A DNA stretch of 64,000 nt from Lingula anatina. Its lineage: Eukaryota; Brachiopoda; Lingulata; Lingulida; Lingulidae. Each line of letters begins with the position of its first letter. Position 1 is the stretch's first letter. Made by a program: the position numbers and the translations under genes. Under the pieces are notes generated by a model. That model did no database searches and was not told the origin of the DNA. It saw only the letters and a list, made by a program, of their open reading frames with translations. The stretch lies in NCBI RefSeq assembly GCF_001039355.2, contig NW_019775103.1, positions 136,920-200,919 on the forward strand. Direction: 5' to 3'. This document shows positions 28,672 through 39,887 of this stretch, piece by piece.

Positions 28672-28992
28672 GCTGCCGGCTTCTTGTTGCTCTGTGTTTT
28701 TCTGATAACGAGGCTTCTCATACCCAATAAATCGCAGCTTTTGATTTGCTACTTCAAAATTAGGTCATACATTTATTTGATACATATTTTGTAGTTTGAT
28801 CAAAATATGGTAAATATTGTATATCACCTTTCACTATTTTCTTAGATATTAAGTATTGAAATTGATACCTAAACTGATTTAAAGGTGAATAGGCCATTAA
28901 TAAACCCAAAAACCATTTGTGACCTATATAAAAACCAGTCCAATGAAATTCCCTTTCTTATGCAATGTGAATTCTTTTTCAACACTTCCAAA
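28672..28992. promoter_or_regulatory. Divergent promoter region of PSMA2 and MRPL32
   Basis: The 321 bp between two divergent housekeeping genes must hold at least one promoter and probably both. AAAATGGCG at 28990-28998, spanning the MRPL32 start codon, matches the YY1 consensus, which is common at translation starts of ribosomal and mitochondrial genes. I see no TATA box. Confidence 0.55.
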
Positions 28993-30378
28993 ATGGCGAC
29001 AGCCATGCTGCTGAAGTGTCATGCTGCACTGCAAAGGTTTGAAACTCAGCTCATAAGAACAGTCCAGACAGTACTTTGGCGAGGTAATTATTTTCATTAC
29101 CTTTTAAGCAAGTGATGCATTCACAACACTGTATGTTTTAACGACGAGAGCGGCTCTGTGAGCTAGCGTGGAATGGGGGGGGGGGGGGGTCTGTGAAAGT
29201 GTAATCTTTAGTCTGTAAAATGGCACATTTTATTCCCAGAAAAGTGTTGAGAAGAGAAATATGTCCATTTTTGCATGTTAATTAATTGTTTCAAAGTAGC
29301 CGTATCCTAATATGCTCATTGATTACTTGATAACGTTTTAATGAAAATTAATAAGCTAGTGCATAAAAATTATCCCTAAATTTGATACATGTCATGTGCT
29401 CTTTTATTTTTCATTTATCGTTACAATTTTTAGGTGTTTTTTAAAAAGTGGGAGTGCTCGTATTAATGCACATATCATTGTAATGTTCAATGTAGGGCCA
29501 CCACCTGCCTTTGCCATGGCAGGCATGGAAACAACACAAGAAAGGAATGATGGGTCCTCAGGTCTTGACTGGGATGGTCTTTGTTGGGCAGCAGTTCCCA
29601 AAAAGAGGAGGTCCATTGAGCGTAGGATGACAAGAAGAATGCAAATACCCAAACACTATGAAAATGCCCTGCCTAAAAAGCATATTGTGCCATGCCTCAC
29701 CTGTGGTCACTGGCATGAAAGAAGCACTATTTGTGGTAAGTCTTACACCAAGACTATGACCTCATTCCCAATGAAACTAGCATTCTGTGTAGATTAACTC
29801 TCGATAAATGCAGTCAGATTAACACACCACCTCCTTAGGTTGAGTAGAATACAGAATAGCTGGTGATTATATGAGTATGTTGAAAGCAAAAGGAGGCATG
29901 TTTGTATACTTAGCACACATTCAAAGAGTAAGTAGGTGTTATTGTATTAGATGATTTTTTAATTATTATTTTACTGAGGAAAAACGGAATGGGATTACCA
30001 TTTAAATATTTATATATTTAAATATAAATAAAACGTACATAAGTTGCCACAAAAAGTAACCTATAATTGGTGAGAATAATACATGTGCAAAATGTAGAAA
30101 ATGCCATTGAAACAGATTATTATTGTTATTGACTTTCTAAATGATTATTCAATTTTTTTACAGGCAATTGCTATGAAAGAGTCAAGAAAGAGACTGCAGC
30201 AATTCGTGATGCCATGCCCGAGGAGTGGAACTATAAGGCTCCAAGAGGAGAAATAGCGCTCATTTATGATGGGGAGGAAGACCAGAGACCTATGTATGAA
30301 GGGAAATATGTAGTAGAAGTTAAAAAGGAGAGACCCTTGTGGTTTTCTAAAAACTTACTTATAAAAGCTAGAAGCTGA
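28993..30378 (+). CDS. MRPL32: Mitochondrial ribosomal protein L32 (bL32m)
   Basis: Three exons: 28993-29083, 29496-29735, 30164-30378; 181 aa. The N-terminus is basic and amphipathic, as expected for a mitochondrial targeting sequence. The bL32 core follows: AAVPKKRRSIERRMTRRMQ, then a four-cysteine zinc site CLTCGHWHERSTICGNC that is completed only after the second splice, and CYERVKKETAAIRDAM. The end, RPLWFSKNLL, corresponds to the usual bL32m C-terminus. It is a component of the large mitoribosomal subunit; in yeast and mammals its maturation depends on the m-AAA protease. An in-frame ATG exists 108 nt upstream, but the one at 28993 has the better context and yields a presequence-like start. 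An AATAAA lies at 30637-30642. Confidence 0.93.
29176..29189. repeat. Poly-G run
   Basis: About fourteen consecutive G residues in MRPL32 intron 1, one of several homopurine/homopyrimidine runs in this window. Confidence 0.8.
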
Positions 30379-31428
30379 TGAAAAGGGAATGAGAGATCTT
30401 TGAACTTTTCTATAAAGGAGACACAGAGGAAGATGGAGGACATAGAGGAAGACCTAACTCGGAGTCCTTTATACAAAGAATATAAATATATATGTATGTA
30501 GCAGAAGTTGAGGAGATCTTGGACTATGATTTTCCAAAAACTCATTTTGAATGTAAAAAGCAGATGTAGAGCAAAAGTGAGTGACAATACTCTTGCTTTT
30601 CTGTAAACAATATTGTTACAGTAGGAATATGAAACTAATAAAAAGATGCATGTTGAACATTTTAAACTACAAGTGCATTCATGTAGTAACAAGACAATTA
30701 AAGGGGGGGGGGGTGGCAGGTTTAGCAATTAAAGAAAAGTCGAATAATGTACTTCTGCTCAACAGTTGTTAACCCTGTGTGACGGGGCACTGTAGAGTTT
30801 ACATGTTCACTGTACCTTCTTTCTATCCATGGGTAAGCTTTATTCTGATGTGGTTTATGTAAGAAATCAAGATTAAGCTGGCAATGCCGAAATCTGGGAC
30901 CTAGGGTACAGTTGTATTACAGAGCTGAGCAGGCTTTTTAAAATAGATTTAAAATGTGTTTTGTTTGTGATATATAAGACTCATCCTATCAGAATTTTAT
31001 TTGTAAATGCAAAATTAGATGAGGGATTCTCCAATAAAGCAAATTATCCAAACAACTGTAAAGATGTATTGTGGACATTTAAGGTTAAATAATTGTTCAA
31101 ATATGACTTACTAATAAAAAACTTAATGATTAAAAAAATTGTTTTCAAAGTGATGTGAAGTGTGACTTCCATCAAAGTGAAAACCGCAGAAAAGTTGTTT
31201 TTGATTATTCTAATAATTCTTAAAATGAGCATCAAATAGAATTTAATGTATAGTAGCATTACACAGTACTTAGGGCAGTTAATTTTGTTGAAATATACTA
31301 AAGAAACCCAGGGATGGGATTGGGGGTTTATGGTTGAAGTGGTTGCTATAAATTATATTATAACAAAACTGCCTTTGCTTGTCTTGAATATAAAACCAAA
31401 TCTCCAAACGCAGAAGAGTTAGGCCGAT
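30379..31428. other. Intergenic between MRPL32 and PEX11
   Basis: Holds the MRPL32 3' UTR with AATAAA at 30637-30642, a short poly-G run near 30703-30711, and presumably the PEX11 promoter. No coding sequence is recognised; an antisense open frame here is a shadow of MRPL32 exon 3. Confidence 0.55.
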
Positions 31429-32133
31429 ATGTCAACACACGGGAGCATCGTCCGTGACATAATCAAATTCAACAGTTACACTTCTTCCAGAGACAAAATA
31501 TACAGGTGAAATGCTTTTGGTGATAGTGTTTTAATTTCGACACCATTGTCATTTTGATCACAGTAGTTTGTGTTTATAAAATCAGCTTGCCGGCTGCACT
31601 GCGGTGTTCAGGAAGTCAGTTACTATTAATAATGCCTGATGGAGTAATGTACAGATAACAGCAGGTCTCCTTACTTTTTGAACCGATGCACGTTTGTCAT
31701 AGACAAAGGCTCTAAGAAACGTGGGTGTGACATAACATCATGATCACTGAAAAGCAGATTAAAACGTTTAGTTATAACATTCATGTCTTGAAATTACAGT
31801 CACTAGTAATATTGAAGTTATCGGGGGCGTCTCGATAGTCCAAAGGTTCATTGGTCCGAAAATTGGTAACATTTTTATCGGGTTTTTAATCAAGGGTTCA
31901 TTGGTCCGAAGGTTTTATAGTGAGCATTCGGACCAATGAACCTTTGGACTATTGAACATTCGGACTATTAGTATTGCTACGGTCCCATATAGTTATCATC
32001 AAAGAAGAGTAAGATGGTTTGTTCAACATATACCTGTGCAAAGGTATCTACAAAAAACATAGGACAGACTTTGATCTCTTTGCTCACTGCAAAATGTATA
32101 AACCATTTGTTTGCTTTTTTTTTTTTTTTGCAA

Positions 32134-32196
<63 letters not shown>

Positions 32197-34018
32197 TTGT
32201 GGCATAATTATGTAATAATTTTATCTGCACTGGTATGTTGGAGCTCTGTCAACTGCTGACTGAGCGTGTTACTACCTGTGCCCTTGGGACATCTACTAAT
32301 ACAGTACTGTACGTACTACACGTTTCACAAATGTTAATTATCTTCATTAATATTTGGAGGAAAAAAATATTTACATCATTTCCTATATCACCCCCAAAAT
32401 AAATGAATGAATAAACCATTGAAGAAAAAAAGAAAGAAAAAAGAAAGGAAAGAAAGAACAAAGATTCGTTGAAAGATTTAAAAGAATAAAATGTGAAAAG
32501 GTACTTGTCATTATGATCACCCTTACATACATATATGTATATATTTCAAATTGAACATAATTATTAATAATGATAAACTTTCTGGTTCACTTTATAGAAT
32601 TTGCCAATATGCATCTAGACTGGTTCTATGGTATATGGCAAGGCAGGGAAAGACTGCAGGGGATCTACAGGAATGGTTTCAAAAACTAGAGGCTGCTATG
32701 ACCACGTCCAGAAAGTGTAAGTTTCCTCGTACTCCAATAAAACTGAGTACTGTATTAATAATAATACTGTGACTTCTCCCTTTAGAAATTTAATCGTTCT
32801 CTTATTAAAGATAAATCTTGTGATTCTTTTCTTTGATATAAGGTGAACTTATGAACATTGCCAAGCTTGTACAGTTTATCACTACATAACATATTGCAAA
32901 GTTCCCAATTTCAAAGTGTTGTAGTCATGTAGATTCATTCTACTGTGTGTAGTTGATTGTTTATACAAAAGTAAGGAAAATTGGAATTGCAACTGTATAG
33001 TTTTAATAGTGAAATGTTGGTCTAAGCTACAATACAAGACATACATTTTTGTTGTACTTTAATTATTAATTATTATTATTATTATTTTGTTTTTGCAAGT
33101 TATATAAAAATCCACTTCAAAACGCAAAATGCTTATGTTGTATGCTTTCCTTTTTTTCTAGTATTTAGACTTGCAACATCACTAGAATTTTTGCAGAAGG
33201 CTGTGGATGCATCCAAAGTCACAGACAATGCGTTAGTGGTGACGATACTGGGTGGGATGCTTGGCAAAGCTCTCTGGCTTCTCATCGATCACTTATTGTG
33301 GTTGGGGAAAGTCAACTTAGTGCAGGTGACTGAATTTCGAATCTATTATACGGTTACGTGATTTTAATATTGATTTCATTACATCTTGTCTTATGGATAT
33401 TGATGATGGGAAGTAATCTAAAGCTACTGCTAATAGTCGGAAACGTATGATGTCTGTTTTTTCATTGTTTATAATTTTGTTGTCTGTAGATCTCATAAGA
33501 TGTATTTACTTAACTTTTATTCAGCTTTACCCCCCCCCCCCCCCATCATCATTGTGTAGCATGCAACTTTGGCAGTGTTGTGAGTGGAAAGCAGTATAAG
33601 TGTAATTAACTGTCCATTTTATACTAAACATAATGACAATTTTGTGCTTACATCTATTTTGTACTTTTAGGTTGATATGAAAAAATGGTCTAGAAGAGCT
33701 TCGTGGTTTTGGCTAGTTGGTCAAATATTCCTGGTCGCCCGTGACGTGCGGAAATTACAACTGCTGATGATCCGTGCGAAAAAAATCCAAAGGCACGGCG
33801 AAGAAAACCGCGAGTCGACGGGGACTTTACGCAAAGATTTCCATACCGCTCGTTTGGAAGCGGCGAAAGACATTCTTGATATTTTGATACCGCTTTCTTC
33901 GCTTGAGTTTATCAGTAAGGGTTTTGGAGCCGGGGGAGGGCTGTTGTCATCTTTTATTGGGTTTAGATTAGAATGGGAGAAAAACGTACGGCCATATACT
34001 ACAAAAGTTAAGGTGTGA
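31429..34018 (+). CDS. PEX11: Peroxisomal membrane protein PEX11 family
   Basis: Four exons: 31429-31505, 32598-32716, 33162-33325, 33671-34018; 235 aa, in the range of animal PEX11A/B. The N-terminus MSTHGSIVRDIIKFNSYTSS leads through RDKIYRICQYASRLVLWY, the conserved PEX11 N-terminal helix, to RKLFRLATSLEFLQ, restored exactly across the exon 2/3 splice. A hydrophobic stretch (LVVTILGGMLGKALWLLIDH, about 136-156) and a C-terminal one (ILIPLSSLEFISKGF to FIGFRL) are the likely membrane spans. PEX11 elongates and divides peroxisomes by inserting an amphipathic helix in the membrane. I cannot assign it to the A, B or C subtype by eye; the length and long N-terminal helices favour A/B. A foldback element lies in intron 1. 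Confidence 0.92.
31835..31952. mobile_element. Foldback element with perfect 26-bp inverted arms
   Basis: The arm at 31835-31860 (begins ATAGTCCAAAGGTTC) and the arm at 31927-31952 are perfect reverse complements over 26 bp. A third, direct copy of the arm's inner half (GGTTCATTGGTCCGAA) lies between them at 31895-31910, and CATTCGGACTATT follows just after. It sits in PEX11 intron 1. No coding sequence is present, so it is a non-autonomous foldback or MITE-like repeat. Confidence 0.75.
32135..32192. repeat. Compound GT/GA microsatellite
   Basis: Short GT run passing directly into a long GA run, in PEX11 intron 1, preceded by a poly-T run. Confidence 0.95.
33530..33544. repeat. Poly-C run of 15
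   Basis: Homopolymer run in PEX11 intron 3. Confidence 0.9.
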
Positions 34019-35486
34019 GTATGGGTCTGGTAAATATTTATTTTGACTGGTTTATCAGTAAATCACTGAAGGATAAACAAGGCTACAGAGATAAGCGATC
34101 AGTCAACAAAGTTGCTGCAGTAATGATGAGAAATATGTTACCGTGAGTATTCAACGGAAAATTGGATCGATCGAAATTGATTTATAGTGCAGTAAGCATC
34201 TTGGTTGAATTATCTTTTACCTGCCGTTGCGTTATTGACGTGCAACAATTATAGTTTTTGAATACTTAGATGTTCAAGTAATAACTGTCTTTATTGAGCA
34301 TTTGGCGGTGGTTTGTCCATAAAATGAAGGATAGGAAGAGATGGCTTGATAAGAATCTGTGAGCGTGATGTATGAGTTATGAAAGCTCAGATATGACGCA
34401 AACGAGCTGGCTACTAGACGAAAATATTAGTGATAATATCGAAAATATTTTGTCTGCGTCCTCTCTTCTTACGTCAGGCGCAGTGGAATCAATACACAGA
34501 ATCAACGCCTGATGAACAGAGGCTATCATTTCCAATAGAAACGCTAAAACTGTATTATGTCAACGACTTTGAATGATCTCATGTTGGTTCAGATCGCAAA
34601 GTAATTATCGTTCACAGTTCTTTCAAAAAAAAGAAAAGAAAAGAAAGAAAGAAAAAGAAAAAAGCAAGAGGTATCAGGCGTAATTAGCATTAGAGAAACA
34701 AATGTGATTAATGTTAATTTCAAATATTTTGCTTGCTATATTAAATGTCTGTCAAGGTACATCGAAAAAATTAAGTTACATTTCCATATATAAAATTTTT
34801 GAAGAAAAAAATGTGTATGAGTCGTTTTCTCCATGTCGTTTTGTTCTGTTTCTAAACCAAAAGAACCGAATTACTTGTGTGAAGTTGTAATGAGCTATGG
34901 TTCATTAGCATTTTATCACTCAGTGTCATGTTCTAACCATTAGACTTCATTAGATTGAAAGATGATTGTAGTAACACACCGAAAGTCGGATAATCCCACC
35001 AATGTCGAAAAAAGAAATTCGTTAGGACTGAAAGGCAGATTGATCGGGGAAGTGTCTCGTTCTTTTGTTGTTTTTGATTAATAGAAAGGGTGAGATTGGC
35101 AGTTTTCACCAAAGGAAAGTACCGCAAACTTGATTAAAATCAATTCTATTTTAATGGATTATTTCGCTGCAAGAATTCTCACTCTGTTCAAAAACATTGA
35201 GATGATAGATGTACCACAGAAATGTTTAAAGGTCAGCGTTTTTTCTGAAACCCAAGAGAGCACACCCTAATAGGGCCCATATTTGAGGGTCTATTGAAAA
35301 CTGTCCTCTTTAACCAACTCGCGTACTTAATTGTGTTGTTTCATGATAACTAATGATGACAAAATATTTTTGGACGTGGTAGAGTGACCGACGCTCGACA
35401 ATTTTAAATTCTAGAGGGGCATAGGCGGATATACATGAATCTCTTTATTTTTTCCTGAGTGCATAGGCATAGGTCATGGTTCCTCA

Positions 35487-35488
<2 letters not shown>

Positions 35489-35547
<59 letters not shown>
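35489..35547. repeat. AT dinucleotide microsatellite
   Basis: Perfect AT repeat of about 29 units in the gene-poor region after PEX11. Confidence 0.95.
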
Positions 35548-35548
<1 letters not shown>

Positions 35549-37780
35549 GAGGCAAATTACTCCTCTCCCTCTCTTCCGTAAACCTTTCCATTTTCCAACT
35601 TAAGCAAAACCCTGGAGTCGAAAGTAGCGGCACAGTTACATGTGGATGATGATGCTTTTTTTTTTTTTTTTTTTTTGCTTAGGAAAAAATGGGGAGCGGC
35701 ATCATCAGCAATTTAGACCGCCCGCGCAGATATCTTGTCGAAGGAAGGTAAAATCATTTCCGAAACCGGTGTAAATTCTCTGCTCTGAAAAGCAGGACCA
35801 CCCTCAGTTCTTCAGGAGGCAAGCATGTTATTTCCACGGACATTTTGTGTTCGGGATTGTTACACGACTAGAAAGGTGTCGGTATCGGCGGACTTATCAA
35901 AGAAACCGACATCGTACTCGAAGATGGAAATGTCCATGGTGGTGGTCAATGTATTTTGCACCTGTGTGTAGCCATGTGGTCACTTTGGTAGATTTTGTTT
36001 TGCTCCTGTAGGTTTGTGATCTCTCTGTTAATCACCAGGCAAGTCAATCTTTCACCAGACGGCGGTCAATTTTCGGTTATTTAGTACGGTTTATCTTACT
36101 GTAAGCGCGCCATTTAATGAATTATATCGTTCTTTGAGCAAAGATATAGGCAGCTATGACTTATGCCTACGGTCCGGGACATAATTTAATTTTCACCGTG
36201 GATACCCCTCATTTCCATCTTTCAGATACATGTATAACTTTTTTTTTGTAAAACGAAGAAATTTTACAGGAAAAAAATGAAGACTGCCGCTAAGCATCCA
36301 CTGCATGGGTGGTAGGGCGTCATGTTAACTTCAGTTATAATGTAGAGTTGTTCCATACTCAACCCGTTTCCGCATCCTTCATTGATTTTAACGCATGAAA
36401 TTCATAATCCGTGAAACGTGCATCCCTAACCTTCATAGCACCAATACAGGCAGCTAATTGTAAGCAAAGGATTTTTAAATGAAGGCATCCGGTATCGTTT
36501 TCGTGTGTAGGCACATGTTGTAAGTCTCAAAGGGAAGACCGCTGTATATCTCCGCTGTAATGTTGCCCTATGTTAAGGTAACTGTTTTTATCCCTGTATC
36601 TTTCATCTTAACTTCTGTATCCTGTACAAATGAATGTACGCAGGCATGTGATACATCTGAGAAGGATTGGTGTATCTATGGATCTACGTGTAGGACTGTC
36701 TTTTTGGTACCGATTTCCCGGTATTTTAGGCTCTTTACATGATTTATAGACTTGCAAAAAAGGAGAGAGTTGTTTGTTGATTTTGTAATGTTTTTTTCAC
36801 GGTAGTGGTATTATTTATCTATTTATTCATTTATTTATTTATTTTTATATAGAAAGGATTGTCATATTTTAAGATTTTTTTTGTACTGATGAAAAAGAAA
36901 GTTTTGCACAGGGTACATTTGACATTTACACGGAAGGTAAATTTGTTCATTTGTTTATTTGCTTATTTTATCTCTTCTTTAATAGATTGTGTTTAAATTT
37001 CTTTAAGGGGGCGGGGGGTATTGCAGACGCCAATGACGAACCTATCCAAAAGCAAAGCTAGCAATTAGTAAACGCACGTTTCCTCAGAGCCGGGGAAACA
37101 AGACTTTATAGCATTTAGTTCGAGAACCCGACATACAAGTGGTTTTAATTATACCATTTCCACTATATAATATACTATCTGACCATCCTTTTTTTTTTTT
37201 TTTTTTTCAATTCATGATATCCATTTCCCATTCATTTTGATTGGCAAAAAGTTTAACATGTACCTGTGTAACCTGTGCCCTCCCCCCTCTTCCACCACCC
37301 GCGGTAACGACACCAGTTCTTGTGACCTGACCACCGTTTAACCCTCCCACTCACTTGGCTCATTGATCAACAGAACAGATACACTGTGTAAAGCTTTAGC
37401 TCAAATCATAAAAGTGCTTTAGTCCGAAAATTGGTCTCAACTTTTAGACCAAGAGCTGAGGTCTACTTTCTTTCATAATATATCCATAGTTAACCATTTA
37501 ACGAACCAAGCATTGGCCTGAAAGCATATTCCATGCGTTTCTTGTTATAAAAAAGACGTAGTTTTTTTATTTCAGTGGGCTATTACTGATTATCTTGGAT
37601 GAAATTAGAGTAAGATGTTCGTATGAATGTTTAAACCATTTTTGGGGCTTTTATGCTCTTTAATGAAACTGGAGCCAGAAATGTCCTGACACCCAAAAAT
37701 GTGAGCTTCATACCCAGCTTAATATATAACACTTTATGATGGTTACGTGGAGAAATAATTTTTAGCATAGGTTTACACCT

Positions 37781-37781
<1 letters not shown>

Positions 37782-37838
<57 letters not shown>
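37782..37838. repeat. ATT trinucleotide microsatellite
   Basis: About nineteen perfect ATT units. Confidence 0.95.
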
Positions 37839-39529
37839 CTCGGCAGAGCAATCAAAGCGAAAAGAGTGGTAACTGAACTCAAAATGACTCAGAAAGAAAA
37901 TCGAGCTAAAACGTGGCTAAACGTGTAAACACTCGACAACACAATGAACCAACAAAACACGAGAATAATGAAAAGTGTAACTGAAACAGCCTGCAATGAG
38001 TAGCTGTTATTTAGCTGGGGTAAACATCGGGCATCATAATGAACATAACATGAAAAATGAATAAAACTGAAATTGAGATGCTTTACAAAGAACGCCGCTC
38101 CTTCTATGGACCAGACTAACTTGATATGTAGAAATGAAGACTGCAAATGGTCTTAGTTAATGCACTGTGTGAATAAAACTGTGGACTGGATAAGTGGAGG
38201 TGATAGTCTTCTTACATGTGCCAGTTACACTTGCATCAAATTGTAAAATGCAGCATGGCAAATTGGAATGTATGTTAGGGAAGTCAAATATTGTTCCACG
38301 AGAATCCGTGACCTCTTGAATTAGGCAGGGTGCCGTGATATCCTGTGATAATGATGAAATACCATGCAAAGATTCTCACCTTGACAAGATAAAAATGGTA
38401 GACGTCAGATAATAAGAAGATAAATTAAGAATGTTTGGGCAATTCGGCTTGTCCCAAATTGCTTATTTGCGTTTTTGTAAGTCTTTCATATTCTGTTGCT
38501 ATATCAAATTAAAGATTAGGTAGATATTCATGCAATGCTTATCAAAGAAAAAAAAAAAAAGAAAGAAAGAAAGCGTAAAGGAATGATGTTTCAAAGGCCT
38601 TTGGCAGGAATCTCAACTACATCAACATTATTATACTTCAGCAATTGTGCACCGTGTGCAGTTTAATCCAACATGTTATATCTTATTGCAAAGAATGGAA
38701 TAATTGAAGAAACCAATATCAATAAAGAAAGTTTATATGTCCAATACAATATTTTGCATGTCTAGCCACATTTAATTATTAACATATAATAATATGTGGA
38801 CGTATAATTTACCTACGCGGTATGGAAACTGTCCAAAACTCAAGCACGTCGTCAATTTTTATTGCAAAGTAAATTTTGAGGCGAGAAAAATTCCGCCCGG
38901 ATCTCAGTTAAGATCCTGCCAATGTTTAAACATATTACAACCGATAAGCCGTCTGGGTTTATGCAGGATTTCAGTGAATGCTTAAGTGCCACGAAAATAC
39001 ATACCGTAGCATAAAGCTCTTTCTTATCTACTTCAATCTTAACTCCAGGCAGATTTGACAAACAGCTTATTTTGTTTTATGTTGTTTTTATTTGGAGGAG
39101 AGAGGAGATGACAGAAAGACCTACAATGAATTGGAACCTGTACAACATGCATGTGTATTTTCACCAAAAAGATGAAATAGGCAAAAAAGGGGAGGGGTGG
39201 GGGGTTAAATGTTGTTATGTAGCTGGGATATCAATAATTACGTACTGTTGAAGTACACCTGCGCTGGCGGTCGAGCTTACTTGGCCCGTGAATGCTAAAC
39301 ATGGAAATAACGGTCAAACAGCCATAAACAAACACGGTCAGTTGATGTGAGAATGACCCATAACGTGTTTAACTTTGGCCATAAGCACCATGCTAATATT
39401 TATCTTCTTGCGTTTGTTTGAAGTTGCACCTGGCAAACACATTTGAACTTAGTCGCCGCATCAAAACACCTAATATCCCTCGAGAAAATTCTCAAAAAAA
39501 TAAAATGAAAAATCGCTTGGGATTAGATC

Positions 39530-39887
39530 AGGACCATTTGAGTGGGCCGGAGCTCGCTAGTGGCGCCATCTGCAGTCGCCGTGCCCCAAGCGTGGATATC
39601 TGATGCCATCCATTTCAGCGATGCGGTGGGTACACATAATGCAACGTTTGTCTGACAGGGCATGGCATGCGGGAAGTTATATAGCGACTTTTTAAACTTA
39701 GGCGCAAAGAACATACCTAAGCGGCATCTTGTACATGGAGAGGTGACTAGTTCTTCCTGACGATACTACCATTCTTGGATTTTTCAGCCACTAGAACGTT
39801 GAGGCTGTGAAGTGAAAAGCAAGTGACCGAGACACAGTTAAGAAGTCAATGTCTGATTGAATTGTCGTCAAGTCAACGAGCAAAAAG
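39530..39887 (+). promoter_or_regulatory. Possible promoter and noncoding first exon
   Basis: A patch with more CpG and GC than its surroundings (about 39535-39600), a TATA-like TTATATAGC near 39676 and a consensus donor AAAAAG|GTAAGC at about 39887. Together these would fit a remote 5' UTR exon of the plus-strand receptor at 52.2 kb. This is position-based inference only. Confidence 0.2.

Larger units (their letters stand above)
34019..39530. other. Gene-poor region with simple repeats
   Basis: I find no exon-like open frame and no protein-family resemblance on either strand. Contents are an AT microsatellite (35489-35547), a poly-T run (35657-35676), a second poly-T run near 37192-37207 and a TTA microsatellite (37782-37838). 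The first few hundred bases must contain the PEX11 3' UTR. Confidence 0.6.

Noticed and set aside
28885-28992. Upstream in-frame ATG giving MRPL32 36 more residues
   Set aside because: The added segment is not presequence-like and lies in the divergent promoter; the ATG at 28993 has a strong context.
30264-30728. 154-codon antisense open frame
   Set aside because: It is the complement of MRPL32 exon 3 and its 3' UTR, with a low-complexity hydrophobic composition and no family resemblance.
32014-32259. Open frames rich in Arg-Glu or Ser-Leu
   Set aside because: Translation of the GA microsatellite in PEX11 intron 1.
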